DNA from: Orychophragmus violaceus
Lineage: Eukaryota > Streptophyta > Magnoliopsida > Brassicales > Brassicaceae
Direction of reading: 5' to 3'
Assembly (NCBI GenBank): GCA_030180135.1
Contig: CM058238.1
Coordinates: forward strand, 89,164,619 to 89,228,618
Length of the DNA: 64,000 nucleotides
Position numbers and translations under genes: made by a program
Shown here: in pieces, positions 31,001 to 41,616 of the stretch
How positions within the stretch are numbered: the stretch's first letter is position 1
How the letters are laid out: the number at the start of each line of letters is the position of its first letter
Notes under the pieces: generated by a model
Seen by the model: the letters and a program-made list of their open reading frames with translations, nothing else
Database searches by the model: none
What the model was told of the DNA's origin: nothing

Positions 31001-32034
31001 ACTTTCGCTCCATTCCCAACTCGTAGCTCCACTTGTCCCTGCTTCAGCCTTCTACTGTTGCTGAGTGCCTGCATATTAGTACAAATATGAGCCCCACAAC
31101 CAGTATCCATGACCCATGAGGTATTATCAGAAGTAGTTGTATTAACTTCTATAACAAAAATACCTGATGAAGAAGTCTCGAAAGTCTTCTTCTTCAATTC
31201 CTTTAGACCTTCCTGGAATTTCGTACAATCTCTTCTCCAATGCCCCAGTTCTTTGCAGAACCTGCACATGTCAGTAGGCCCAGCCTTGGACTTGGGCTTG
31301 GGCTTTGGCGTGTCCTTGTCCGCGACTTGGACAGCCTTGGCCTTTCCCTTATCCTTAGCAGAGGATTTCTTAAACCCCTTGCCCTTTTGCACCATAAGTA
31401 CATTGGGGTCCTTGGCGGTTTTCCTCAAGTTGGGCTCTGCAGTCTTGAGCATTCCGTGAAGCTCAGGTAATGTCTTACTCAAGCCATGCATGTTAAAGTT
31501 CAGAATGAACTGATCATAGCTTGCAGGTAATGACTGCAGAATGATGTCGCAGGCAAGTTCCTGGCTGATTGGGCAGTCGAGTTTCTGAAGATGATCGAGA
31601 TAACCCATCATCTTCAAGAAATGAGGACTCACCGCCGCATTCGCAGCCAACTTGCAGTCCAAGAGGTTCTTAACTGTCTGGAACCTCTCAGTCCTAGCCT
31701 GCTCCTGAAAAAGCGATTTCAGGCTTGCCATTATCTCAATTGGTGACAATACACTCTCGAACTGCATTTGCAGCTCAGCAGTCATTGTCGCCAACATAAG
31801 GCAATACACATCATTTTCATCTGACGAATGCTTTTCCCAAGCATTATGCAGAGTCCTGGCAGCATTGGCAAGAGGCCTCTCGGGGAGGGGATCACGAAGG
31901 ACATAATCCTTCTTCTCCTGCTTGAGGACCAGCCTCAACTTCCTTGACCATGTCAGGAAGTTCGTTCCAGTCAGCTTCTCCTTCTCGAGAACAGACCGGA
32001 TCGAGAATGTGTTTTGTGTGCTTGTAGTAGTCAT
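28057..32034 (-). CDS. Copia Gag-Pol polyprotein (1325 aa)
   Basis: A single open frame encodes the full domain set in Copia order. Gag with a zinc knuckle CRFCKELGHWRRDC is near residue 255. The aspartic protease (WVMDTGCGAH) is near 310. The integrase HHCC finger (HCRLGHIS...CEKCESC) is near 445-475, with its catalytic core after it (FTDDYCRYGYVY, then PQWNGVSERRNRTLLDM). The reverse transcriptase has KTAFLNG and YVDDILLLG near 997. RNase H has DASFQTD near 1175 and TTEAEYIA near 1211. Integrase before RT identifies Copia. No stop, frameshift or missing catalytic motif is apparent. The ATG at 32034 is the first long-frame ATG after the 5' LTR. I did not assign a sublineage. Confidence 0.95.
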   Translation of the reverse strand: MTTTSTQNTFSIRSVLEKEKLTGTNFLTWSRKLRLVLKQEKKDYVLRDPLPERPLANAARTLHNAWEKHSSDENDVYCLMLATMTAELQMQFESVLSPIEIMASLKSLFQEQARTERFQTVKNLLDCKLAANAAVSPHFLKMMGYLDHLQKLDCPISQELACDIILQSLPASYDQFILNFNMHGLSKTLPELHGMLKTAEPNLRKTAKDPNVLMVQKGKGFKKSSAKDKGKAKAVQVADKDTPKPKPKSKAGPTDMCRFCKELGHWRRDCTKFQEGLKELKKKTFETSSSGIFVIEVNTTTSDNTSWVMDTGCGAHICTNMQALSNSRRLKQGQVELRVGNGAKVPALAVGTYLLSLPSGLILELNNCYFVPAISRNIISISLLDLEGYDFSVKNKLCSFNRNNLFYGSAPLSNGLYILDQSAPIYNINTKRFKPNEENRTFLWHCRLGHISEKRIKRLHSNGLLGSFDFESCEKCESCMMGKMTRAPFNKPNERASDLLGLIHTDVCGPMSTNARGNYQYFITFTDDYCRYGYVYLMKHKSESFEKFREFQNEVQNQLGKSIKALRSDRGGEYLSQEFCDHLRECGIVSQLTPPGTPQWNGVSERRNRTLLDMVRSMMSHTDLPISLWGYALLTAVFTLNRAPSKAVAKTPYELWTGEAPVLSYLRIWGCEAYVKRLISDKLTPKSDKCYFIGYPRETKAYYFYLRSENKIFVARDCNFLEREFLSKKNSGSKVLLEEIQDEQDTAQPNEEEQQEDLQEIVEPEPVVPEVRRSGRIRHEPERYQGFLVTDCHDLLIIDGDEPSNFNQAMMGPDSSKWRKATDSEMDSMSVNQVFSLVDLPAGVKAIECKWIFKKKIDVDGNVQIYKARLVAKGFRQVHGVDYDETYSPVAMMKSIRILLATAAFHDYEIWQMDVKTAFLNGILEEDVYMTQPDGYIDPKNAGKVCKLHKSIYGLKQASRSWNLRFDEAIKQFDFIRNEEEQCVYKKTSGSKIVFLILYVDDILLLGNDVPMLKSVKDWLGSCFSMKDMGEAAYVLGIRIYRDRPKRLIGLCQDSYIDKVLQRFSMKDSKKGFTPMVHGTTLSKKQSPTSAAELERMKNIPYASAIGSVMYAMICTRPDVAYALSMTSRYQSNPGENHWIAVKNILKYLRHTKDKFLVYGGSDVLKVSGFTDASFQTDTDDFRSQSGYVFCLNGGAVSWRSSKQDTVADSTTEAEYIAASEAAKEAVWIRKFIMELGVIPDAAEPLALFCDNNGAIAQAKEPRSHQKSKHVQRRFHLIRDIVNRKEVKISRVPTDDNVADPLTKPLPRPKLEFLTEAVGIRNIEM

Positions 32035-32579
32035 ATCTGAAATATGTAAATAAAAAGGTTATTAGTTATTATGTTCAAAATGACTAATCTCGTATTAAAA
32101 TTTAATATGATTAATCACGCATTATATTCAATAACATCAGTTACCCTCAATAGAATATAATGATTCCAAGATCCACATATAACTAAGATTAAAGTGGGCC
32201 ACTGGCCGTCACCCAACCTTAGCTTATATCGGTAAGCCCTATATCGGCTAATTATATCCGTGATATAACTCTTGGTTGTGAATCTGGGCCCGAGGCCCAA
32301 TTCACTCTGATGTCTCAAGACCTGGGACTCCCGATGGCCTAGTCAAGAAAACCAGACTATACAGTCATGTAATCATTAATGTCTGGGACTCCCAATGACA
32401 TTTATGAATCACAAACCGTCTTACCCACGCAAAAGTAGACACCCTCACACTGTAAGGCCATGAATACAATTGAATGTGCTTTGACAGCTGACATAGCCTG
32501 GACAAGACATCCAACGCTTGATATTATTTCCAAATATAGTAGGTTTCCAAAAATGGAAAGTTTCCCGAAATAGAACCAC

Positions 32580-33994
32580 TGTAGGAAACCGTTTAGTTGA
32601 TCCTGATGTAATTCACAGATTCATATCAACCTAAACATACAGATCTAGGTTCTCTTGATTAGAAACATTAGATGATCTCACCTTTTACCTGTTTGTTGCA
32701 GCGGAAGGAATAGAACAGGTCAGAGATCAGAGAGATACACCGAGGGATGAATCCTCCAAAGGTTCACACACGCGATCACAGAAAACGGCTGCTAGACCGA
32801 GAGGAGAGAGGCGCGCAGAGAGAGAGAGGCTCGCGGCTGGGGAGGCTAGGGTTTGGGAGAAAAGACTTGGCTTTTAGTTTTTATAAAAGCCTTCTCTTTC
32901 CCTTTTGGGCTTTTGGGCCCAAAATACCAATCTGATTAAATCCCATGGATTTAATCAGACCCATTAGTCTCTCTCTTAGTACGACAAATGCCTGGCACTT
33001 TTACCGTACTTCTGCTAAGCCGTTCCAACACATTTTCCTGTTAGCTTAGGCGTGTGACCCATATGGGATCATATAATAAAGGCAATAAGTCCAAAACTTA
33101 TAGATCATGAGCGGACTCTAGCAAGCCATCATGATCCCCAGTATTATATGACTTATGTCTGATCTTTGACATACTCTTACTTTCTAGAGACAGTAGGCGC
33201 GCAGAGAGAGAGAGGCTCGCGGCTGGGGAGGCTAGGGTTTGGGAGAAAAGACTTGGCTTTTAGTTTTTATAAAAGCCTTCTCTTTCCCTTTTGGGCTTTT
33301 GGGCCCAAAATACCAATCTGATTAAATCCCATGGATTTAATCAGACCCATTAGTCTCTCTCTTAGTACGACAAATGCCTGGCACTTTTACCGTACTTCTG
33401 CTAAGCCGTTCCAACACATTTTCCTGTTAGCTTAGGCGTGTGACCCATATGGGATCATATAATAAAGGCAATAAGTCCAAGACTTATAGATCATGAGCGG
33501 ACTCTAGCAAGCCATCATGATCCCCAGTATTATATGACTTATGTCTGATCTTTGACATACTCTTACTTTCTAGAGACAGTAGGCGCGCAGAGAGAGAGAG
33601 GCTCGCGGCTGGGGAGGCTAGGGTTTGGGAGAAAAGACTTGGCTTTTAGTTTTTATAAAAGCCTTCTCTTTCCCTTTTGGGCTTTTGGGCCCAAAATACC
33701 AATCTGATTAAATCCCATGGATTTAATCAGACCCATTAGTCTCTCTCTTAGTACGACAAATGCCTGGCACTTTTACCGTACTTCTGCTAAGCCGTTCCAA
33801 CACATTTTTCTGTTAGCTTAGGCGTGTGACCCATATGGGATCATATAATAAAGGCAATAAGTCCAAGACTTATAGATCATGAGCGGACTCTAGCAAGCCA
33901 TCATGATCCCCAGTATTATATGACTTATGTCTGATCTTTGACATACTCTTACTTTCTAGAGACAGTACCGAGATTACTGGACACAATTCCAACA
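32580..33994 (-). repeat. 5' LTR of the Copia element, expanded to 1415 bp
   Basis: The outer parts match the 3' LTR exactly in length (230 bp inner side, 27 bp outer side). The middle holds three copies of the 386-bp segment instead of one, so it is 772 bp longer than its mate. Confidence 0.95.
32810..33967 (-). repeat. Three tandem 386-bp U3 segments with TATA boxes
   Basis: Units are 32810-33195, 33196-33581 and 33582-33967, each from GGCGCGCAGAGAG to GAGACAGTA. Each contains TTTATAAAA on the minus strand (about 32878, 33264 and 33650). Units differ at single bases (for example 33094 and 33808). Confidence 0.93.
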
Positions 33995-34159
33995 GAGAAT
34001 ATGCGAGTCTTTTATGCTCGACTTATTTGTTATCTCCTACCGCGAAGAATTTGCGGGATGGATCCCGGCTTTTCCTTACCACGATGTGCACCTCGTGCCC
34101 AAGGAAGACCACACCCCTGGCTAGGAGGCATGATGCTAGTGCGAGTCTTTGTTAGATGC

Positions 34160-34340
34160 TCGGCTTTCTGCGAGTTACTTTGACTCGGCTTTTGCGAGTT
34201 ACTTCGGACTCGGCTTTCGCGAGTTACTTTGACTCGGCTTTCGCGAGTTACTTTGACTCGGCTTTTGCGAGTTATTTTGACTCGGCTTTTGCGAGTTACT
34301 TCGGACTCGGCTTTCGCGAGTTACTTTGACTCGGCTTTGT
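34160..34340. repeat. 24-bp tandem repeats in the Tat 3' region
   Basis: About eight copies of ACTCGGCTTTCGCGAGTTACTTTG, with variants TTTTGCGAGTT and ACTTCGG. The unit contains CTCG...CGAG inverted elements. It follows the integrase end of the host Tat element. Confidence 0.88.
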
Positions 34341-34541
34341 TAGTATCAAAGAGTATTTAAATACTTAATGAAAAGACTCACCTGATTTGGTTTCGCATGC
34401 TTCCAAGACGATAAGTTCTCCTGAAAAATGAGGGTTTTTATTAGATTTGTGACTGTGCCGGTAAAGGCTTCCTACATATCTCCCGAGGGAGAATCAAGTC
34501 ACTCGTAGTTCATTTTTTTTTTTTGCGCTAGCCTTGCCGTC

Positions 34542-35531
34542 TTAGAAGTACTCTTTCAGACTTGCCGAATTCCAGGATCGCGGTAAAGCCTCGCCTTTCA
34601 TGGACTCAAGTTCGTAGACTCCCGGCTTGACGACTTTCGTGACTTTGTAGGGTCCTTCCCATTTCGCCCCGAGTTTGCCTGCTCTCCATTCTTTGGTGTT
34701 TTTGTAAACTTTGCGAAGGACGTAGTCACCGACTTGAAAGTGTCTTTCCTTGACTTTCTGGTTGTAGTACCGAGCTGCGAGCTGTTGATAGTTTTGAATC
34801 CTGAGTAGGGCTCGATCCCGCTCTTCCTCTAAGGTGTCGAGAGCTTGGATTAGCATCTTTTCATTGATCTCAGTATGGTGCGGCATGAGAGACCGGCGGA
34901 GAGTGTAAATGTTAGCTTCTGCTGGTACCATTTCTTCTACGCCAAAGGCTAAGGAGAATGGGGTGGCTCCTGTTGCACTGCGGGGTGTCGTTCTATGTGA
35001 CAAGAGGACGCCGTCTAACTCATTTGCCCAAACTCCTTTTTTGCTCTCAAGGCGCTTTTTGATGCCGGCGATGATGGTTTTATTTGTAGCTTCGGCTTGG
35101 CCATTCCCCTGAGGATACCTTGGTGTCGACTTGCTAAGGCGTATATCCCACTTCTTGCAGAATCCTTCGAATACTTTCGAGGTGAATTGTGATTCGTTAT
35201 CTGTGACGATCTCGTAAGGCAGCCCGAAACGACATATTATGTATTTCCAGACGAAATTTTGAACCTGGACATCGTGGATCGCGACGTAAGCCTTGGCCTC
35301 TACCCACTTTGTGTAGTAGTCGGTCATGATGAGCAGGAAACGTCTTTGATTGGATAATGGTAACGGTCCAACGATATCCATTGCCCATCTCATGAACGGA
35401 TAAGCTGCGGTTGATGTCGTGAGCAACTCTTTAGGTCGATGTATGAATGGCGCATGTCGCTGACACTTTTCACACTTGTTAGAATAGGTCTCGCAATCGG
35501 TTGTCATAGTCGGCCAATAGTGACCGTTCAA
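34542..35531 (-). pseudogene. Tat integrase (large element)
   Basis: 329 open codons: the end of the HHCC finger (CEKCQRHAPF), the integrase catalytic core (MTDYYTKWVEAKAY, IVTDNESQF, STPRYPQGNGQAEATNK), and a C-terminal part with GDYVLRKVY and AKWEGPYKVTKV, ending SLKEYF. It inserts element DNA into the chromosome. The frame differs from that of the RT part upstream: a frameshift near 35800-35830 separates them, and a stop lies just before 35531. Without these it would be the end of Gag-Pol. Confidence 0.85.
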
Positions 35532-35794
35532 CTTGATTTTGAGGGCGAGAGACCTGCCTCCGGAGTGGTTGCCGCATGCTCCAGAGTGCGTCTCTTCGAG
35601 AACTCGACTTATTTCGTCTTCGTTTATGCATCTGAGGAGGATCTTATTAGCAGAATATTTATAAAGGATATTGTCATGTATAGTGTATCGCGCGCTCTTG
35701 ACTTTAAGTCATCGTGCTTCCCATTTGTCTTCTGGAAGCTTTCCTTCTGTCAGGTATGATCTTATTGGAAGTCGCCAATCCTCATTGTCGTTAG

Positions 35795-38536
35795 TTAGGA
35801 CAGCGATGAGGTCGTGTTCTTTGCCTGAATGTTGCAGCACATATCATCTTCGCCACTCTGGATTATTTCGTCAGGTTCTTCTTGATTGCTCTCAGGGGGC
35901 GGGATGCTTGGTTCATGGATCATTTCTACCGGGATCCGTCGACAGAGATTGGGATTTGATGCCAGCGATGCGAGTGCGTCTGCCAGGGCATTTTCTTTCC
36001 TTGGTATCTGGAAAATGTCGAAGAATTCAAAGGAACTGGTGAGCTCTAGTGCCGTCTTTCGGTAAGCCTCCATTCGCTCGTTTTTAGCTTCGTAGTCTCC
36101 ATTGATCTGGTTCGCTACAAGCATGGAATCACAATGGGCCAAGAGATGTCGTACTCCGATTTCTCTGGCTAGTCTGAGGCCGGCTAACAGAGCTTCATAC
36201 TCGGCTGTGTTGTTAGACGCCGTGAAACCCAGCTTGAAGGATTGTTCTAGTATTTCGCCGGTCGGTGAAATGAGGCGTATCCCTATCCCGGCTCCTTTTT
36301 TCGATGAATCCCCGTCGACGAACAACTTCCAATTTTTATCCTCTATCTCGGTACCGACATCTAATTCGGGTGATAACTCAACAAGGAAATCAGCTATTAC
36401 CTGCGACTTGGCGGTTGTCCTGTTTCTGTATTCGATGTCGTACTCGCTTAACTCTATCGCCCATTTAGCCAGACGGCCAGACTGTCCCGGGCTGTGAAGG
36501 ATTCTTCGAAGAGGTTGACTACTTAATACGGCGATCGGATGTGACTGAAAATATGGTCGCAGCTTTCGTGCAGAGATGACGACTGCGAAGGCCAGTTTTT
36601 CCATTGCAGGATATCTGGTTTCGGCTCCGTTCGTCATTTTGCTTACGTAGAAGATCGGCTTCTGTTCCCCTCGATCTTCCCGAACTAGTACGCCACTGAC
36701 TGCTGTCGTTGAGACGGCGATGTAAAGCAACAATGTCTCACCGTTCTTGGGTTTAGACAGTATCGGCGGGTTCGACAAGTAGTCCTTGAGTTGGATGAAT
36801 GCCTCTTGACACTTATCGTCCCACACAAATCTTTTGTTCCCTCGCAGGAGCTCGTAAAAAGGCAGACATTTATCCGTTGACCGGGATATAAATCTGTTCA
36901 AGGCGGCTATGCGGCCAGTGAGGCGTTGTACCTCTCGAGTGTTCTTGGGAGATGGCAAGTCGATTATGGTTGTGATCTGCTTTGGATTAGCTTCTATTCC
37001 TCTCTGAGTTACCACGTACCCAAGGAACTCTCCTGATGTCACTCTGAACGTACACTTAGCTGGATTGAGCTTCATTCCGTACCGGTTAAGGATGTTGAAA
37101 CATTCCCTTAAATGGCCGACATGCTGAGAGGCAATCAGAGATTTGACTAGCATGTCGTCGATGTAAACCTCCATTGTTGTGCCGAGTTGTCCTGCAAACA
37201 TCCGGTTTACCAGCCGCTGGTAGGTGGCGCCGACGTTTTTGAGGCCGAAGGGCATGACTTTATAGCAATATGTACCGCGTTCAGTGATGAAGGCTGTCTT
37301 TTCTCTGTCGTCCGGGTTCATGAGGATTTGATTATATCCTGAGAACGCATCCATGAATGATAGCAATTCGTTTCCGGCTGTTGCCTCAACAATTCGGTCG
37401 ATATGTGGCAGCGGGAAACTATCCTTTGGGCAGGCTTTGTTGAGATCTGTGAAATCGACACATACTCTCCACTTTCCGTTTTTCTTTTTCACGACCACTG
37501 GATTAGCCAACCAGTCGGGGTACTTGACTTCTTGGATAGAACCGGCTTCAAGTAACTTCTCAACTTCATCGTTGACCGCTTTAGCCCTTTCAGGGCCGAG
37601 CTTCCGCCTCTTTTGCTTAACTGGTTTGTAAGTTGGATCGACATTCAGCTCGTGAGTTGTGATGGTTGGATTGATACCCTTCATGTCCTTCATTGTCCAC
37701 GCAAACGTTGTAACGTTTTGCTGTAGGAAGGCGATCAATTCCCTTTTGATGTTGTCTGGCAGTTCCGCGCCGTTCCCTACACACTTGCTTGCATCTGAGT
37801 CGTTGATGATGACTTGTTGGATCAGTTCTTTCTCTGGTCCTTTTCTTCCGTGCTCCGTATTGATCATGCACGAAGGCACTCTAATCTTATGTTCTCTTGC
37901 AAAACACGATCGGCTTGCGCTCTGGCATCCTTTGACTGTCTGAATTCTTTTAGGTGTCGGGAATTTCAGATATTGATGGTATGTTGAAGATACCGCCTTC
38001 ATGCTGTATAGCCACGGAGTTCCGAGGATGACGTTATAGATGGTTGGCTTGTCAATGACATGAAACCTCACCAATCTGTTAACTCCTCCTGCGAAAACGG
38101 GAAATTTGATCGTTCCGATTGTGTACGTCGTCTCGCTTGTGAACCTGGTGAGCGGCTTGGCCTTCTGCTTGATATCCTCCTCCTTAATTTCCATCTTTTT
38201 GAGTGTATCCAGGAAAATTAAGGCTATCGAGCTTCCGGTGTCTACCAGTATTCGAGATACTTGGCAGCTTCCGATTAACAGCTCAACCACTAGCGGGTCG
38301 TTATGGGGGTAGTGAGTCTCATAGAGGTCTTGGTCGGTAAAGATGACGGGTGGATCATCCGACAAGATTGGTTGAGGCGCCTTTTGCGCGGCTAACGCTA
38401 GGCGTTCGTAGACCTTGATTGACCGGACCGAATCGTTTACGGAGATTAGGCCTCCCATGATCATGTTGATTCTTCGGACAGTTTTGGGGGTTTCCTCTTC
38501 GTCCTCTCCCTCTTCTTCTTCACGGTTGCGTTTCAA
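35795..38536 (-). pseudogene. Tat protease, reverse transcriptase and dual RNase H (large element)
   Basis: 913 open codons. The protease has ILVDTGSSIALIF and VILGTPWLYSMKAV. RT has WLANPVVVKKKNGKWRVC, FSGYNQILM and VYIDDMLVKS. RNase H has YPAMEKLAFAVV. The second, archaeal-like RNase H starts WKLFVDGDSS and includes SNNTAEYEALLAGL. It shares gag's frame upstream, separated by TAG at 38606-38608, and loses the frame near 35800 before the integrase. All catalytic motifs look present, so its death is due to the breaks. This is the better-preserved of the two Tat pol copies. Confidence 0.88.
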
Positions 38537-38605
38537 AGCTATGCTTTTGATACGCCGTGGCGGTTTTTCTTGCTTAGGAGCCTGCCCGTCGGTTTTGTCT
38601 TCCTT

Positions 38606-40311
38606 CTATTGCCCCGACTCTTCCTTTTTCAATCTCTCTATGGCTGCCTTGATTTCTTCATTCGAAAGTCGGGAGTAAAGTGCGTTTCTGAGATTCCAGC
38701 ATTCAGCCGTGTCGTGCGACGTAGCTTGATGGTACTCGCAGTACTTATCCCCCGTAGCGGAAGCTGCTTGTTGCGCCTTCTTTGCCTCTTTGTTCCTCTT
38801 ACTCCACGGTTTTGATGACCGAGATTTGTCGGAGCTGTCGACAACCATTGTTTTGGCGCCTTTATCGTAGTGCTGTCTAGGTTCCCTTTCTTCCTTCTTA
38901 TCGGTTTATTTGCCGGAACCGAACCTTCTTGCTAACGCGACCTTTTTCTCTTCCAATTCCACGAATTTGTTCGCTCGGTGGAGTGCATCTTCGATGGGTA
39001 ATGGCGGGTTGACGACTAGATCTTGATAAAAGGGCGATTCATGCCAGACGGCATTTGTTAAGGCTGCGATAGTAAACTTATCTGGTGCCTCGGCCCGCGT
39101 CATCACTGCCCTGAACCTTTCTATGAAGTCATTCAACGTCTCCTTCTTTTCTTGTGTCATTGACATCAACGTGCTTAGCGAAGTGTCCTTTCGTACGTAG
39201 GCGAAGTGATGCCTTACGAATGCCCTTGTGAGGTCAGAGAAACTATCGATCGATTTGGACGGGAGTCGGGAGAACCAGTTTAGTGCGTCTCCTTCTAGGG
39301 TTTCGGCGAACAGTTGGCAGAAGCCGATGTCACGCTCTTTGCTTGATGAAAACCGCGCCTTTGCTGCCATGATTTTGAATGTTGTAAGGTGGGTCGCTGG
39401 ATCTTTCGTACCATCGTACATTGGTAACTTGAGTTTTTCCCTTTGCCTGATGTAGGTGATACGTGAGGTGAAGGGTGTCCTCTGTGTCTCTTCTATGATC
39501 CGGTCGATCTCGGGTGCAGACCCCTTAACGCCATGGACTTCCCCCTTTAGTTCTTTTAGGGTGTCTCTGAGCTCGGTTAGCTGTTTCTCGACATGGTTGC
39601 GACTTGCTCCGCGAATAAGTGCTCCATGAGTTTTCTCGTGCGACATACTTCGCTCGCGGCGATAGTTGTCACGGTGCGAGCCGTTCTCATGTCGCGAATT
39701 TCGTCTGTGGTGCATGTCCCGTGTCTGGTGACTGGTGCGTTCATCCTTATCGGGTGAGTATCTCTCATCGCTCCAGTCGTCCTGTCTCCGACTTTCGCTC
39801 CGTTTGGGTTCCTCAGACCCTTCCTTCCGATGTGAGCTCCGCTCGCGAGTATCCTTCTTGTTGCTTTCCTTGCGCGGGTTGCTCCTGGACTCGCTGCTAC
39901 GGCTCTGTTCATGGTGGATGTCCTCAGATGTATCGTAGACCAGTTGTCTGGCGACTTTGTCTTTCACCTTTGGAGGGACCTCTCTCTTGGACTTTCTAGA
40001 CTGTTGGTCCGAACGGATCTTTGCTTGCTCCGTCTGCAGTAGGTCGATTTTCTCTGAGAACGTTTTGATCAAGTCGTTCTGCGACTCGATCTTGGCCATC
40101 AGAGTGGCTAAGACCTTGTCTTGCTCGATTTGAGTGACGGGACATGTTTGCCGTCATCTCGAGCTTCGTTTGTCTTGGTGGCGTCTCGCGGCTGCTTGCC
40201 GCCTTTCGCCGCGTCGTCCTCGCGATCAATCTGGTTGTAATCACTTTCGTCATGATCGCTTAATTCAACCCTAGGGTTTTCTGGATCGATTTCCTTACGG
40301 TTTCCCGACAT
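38606..40311 (-). pseudogene. Tat gag (large element)
   Basis: An ATG at 40311 (MSGNRKEIDPENPRVEL) starts 26 bases from the primer-binding site. A frameshift near 40110 moves to the frame of 40099-38906. Then come an Arg/Ser/Asp-rich stretch, the gag capsid domain (FCQLFAETLEGDALNWFSRL, TLNDFIERFRAVM) and a TAA at 38906-38908. The remaining 38848-38606 part has a CEYHQATSHDTAEC knuckle (C-x2-H-x4-H-x4-C, like the other Tat gag) and ends at TAG 38606-38608. The frame is otherwise shared with protease-RT. Confidence 0.82.
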
Positions 40312-40336
40312 CTCGTTCAGAAATTTCTCTTAGAAA

Positions 40337-40354
40337 TCCCCACAGTCGGCGCCA
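40337..40354 (-). other. Primer-binding site of the large Tat element
   Basis: TGGCGCCGACTGTGGGGA on minus, two bases from the LTR; identical to the site at 7957-7974 although the LTRs and gag proteins of the two elements differ. Confidence 0.85.
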
Positions 40355-40356
40355 AT

Positions 40357-40897
40357 TGTAAGATCGTAACTCGGTCTATCCAAAGATAGCAAGAGTTTTA
40401 GGTTGGAATTTAGGGATTCTAAAAGAAGAATTGGTGAACACGATGAGAATTGGGAAATTAGGGTTTATAAGCCGGTTTTCCGAGATGGAAGCCGGTAAAA
40501 GAGAGTTCTAAAGTCGCCGGAGAGATTCTAGGTTAAATTCGCTCTAAAGTCTCTCTGGCTCTAAGATAATAGGAAAAGCTTATTCTTTATTGAATATAGG
40601 GGTTCCCTTATATAGGGTTACAAGTCGGTTTATATGAAAAAAGGAAAATAAGAGATAATTACGAATATTTCCTAATAACTCGGCTTCGCCTTGATACGGA
40701 ATATTTCCTTCTACCGATTTTCTTGTGCGGCGCCTTTGGACCAGACACCTTCCAAACCCTAATGTGAGAGCCGGCTATCCCAAGTTCGGTTTAACCTAAG
40801 TTTTACCGCCTTGGGCTTTATTTCCGACTTCCCACTTTGGGCCGATCTAAACTCATGAATAGGCCTTCTTTGGAAAGTGCTAATCTTGACTCCAACA
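40357..40897 (-). repeat. 5' LTR of the large Tat element
   Basis: 541 bp, mate of 15750-16289. TATA box (TATATAA on minus) at 40608-40614. Flanked by ATAGT at 40898-40902. Confidence 0.93.
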
Positions 40898-40902
40898 ATA
40901 GT

Positions 40903-40971
40903 ACCGGCACTGACTTATACCGAGCTGCAAACAACAAATTTTTTGGGGGCAAGTATATGTTATTTTATTAA
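40903..40971 (+). pseudogene. Right end of the split unidentified frame
   Basis: 22 codons and a TAA in the same phase as 11859-12098 and 15690-15749 once the CACTA and Tat elements and their duplicated target sites are removed. No recognisable domain. Confidence 0.3.
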
Positions 40972-41292
40972 AAATATCAAAGAAAAAAAGGTGTACTTAA
41001 CATGTGGTTATGTTTTTTACCACCAGACCAATGTAGTTTGTCTTGAAAAGGGCTGAAAATATTAATAAATTTTTGAAGACTGGAAGCTTGGGGCTTCCTC
41101 TGCTTCCCGGCAGAGCCGGCACTGCATCCACAATGAGTAAGAAAGCCTCCTAGGAGCGCGTGGATGCAATAAGATTTGGGCTTGTGGAACCCACAAGAAG
41201 CGATCAGAAAACGTAACCAAAATCACATTGATCACAAATCGTAGATTGTTATGTTGTATGTGTTTCTGTCCAGTAGTGTTGACCATACCAGC

Positions 41293-41616
41293 AATAAGTT
41301 TATGAAATTTTGTAGAAGCTCTCTCAGAGCCAAAAAATGCTCATAACATATTTGATGTTCTCCCGCACCAACGACGCTCAATGCTGGTTGGTCGGTTAAA
41401 CTGATGGTGTACTTCATTTTGCCGATGAGCTTGAAATTGTTTTTATTTTGTAAACTGAATTTGCCTTGAATAGTGGTTTTTTTTTTTTTTTTGGTCTGAC
41501 GAATAGTGGTTCAAAATGGAACATTCATATTGTCGATATGCAAGGCATTCACCAGTAACGATGGTAGGATTTGCTTTAGTTGACAGTGGGCTTCTACAAA
41601 ATTTCATAAACTTATT
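41293..41616. repeat. 27-bp perfect inverted repeat with a 270-bp loop
   Basis: The left arm at 41293-41319 (starting AATAAGTTTATGAAATTTTG) is exactly complementary to 41590-41616. Complementarity stops sharply at both ends, so it is neither a long hairpin precursor nor an obvious MITE. Origin unclear. Confidence 0.7.
41479..41500 (-). mobile_element. Tiny poly(A) insertion with an 11-bp TSD
   Basis: On the minus strand, GTCAGACCA plus a run of A lies between two copies of GAATAGTGGTT (plus strand 41468-41478 and 41501-41511). A related insert ending TTTTGGTCTGG lies near 45387-45419, flanked by AATTTTAGT. Confidence 0.7.

Larger units (their letters stand above)
26561..33994 (-). mobile_element. 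Ty1/Copia retrotransposon with an intact polyprotein frame
   Basis: LTRs at 26561-27203 and 32580-33994 are flanked by the 5-bp duplication GAGAA (26556-26560 and 33995-33999). A polypurine tract (AAGTGGGAGAT on minus) adjoins the 3' LTR at 27204-27214. One 1325-codon frame codes for all Copia domains. The LTRs are nearly identical base for base (I noticed two differences), but the 5' LTR carries a 386-bp segment three times. This is probably the youngest insertion in the window and could still be active. The expected initiator-Met primer site is not seen; the LTR is followed by GTGGTTCTATTTCGGG instead. Confidence 0.95.
15750..40897 (-). mobile_element. Tat-lineage Ty3/Gypsy retrotransposon with nested insertions, 25 kb
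   Basis: Matching LTRs (15750-16289 and 40357-40897) are flanked by the 5-bp duplication ATAGT (15745-15749 and 40898-40902). On the minus strand the order is 5' LTR, primer-binding site, gag, protease, RT, two RNase H domains, integrase, tandem repeats, an antisense gene and the 3' LTR. Without the nested Athila-like (18438-25086) and Copia (26561-33994) elements it would be about 11 kb. The two LTRs differ at roughly a dozen positions by eye. Gag and pol carry stops and at least one frameshift each, so it is not autonomous. Confidence 0.95.

Noticed and set aside
36102..36497. Plus-strand frames opposite Tat pol (also 7454-7684 and 28277-29351)
   Set aside because: Shadows of well-supported minus-strand polyproteins; no conserved motif.
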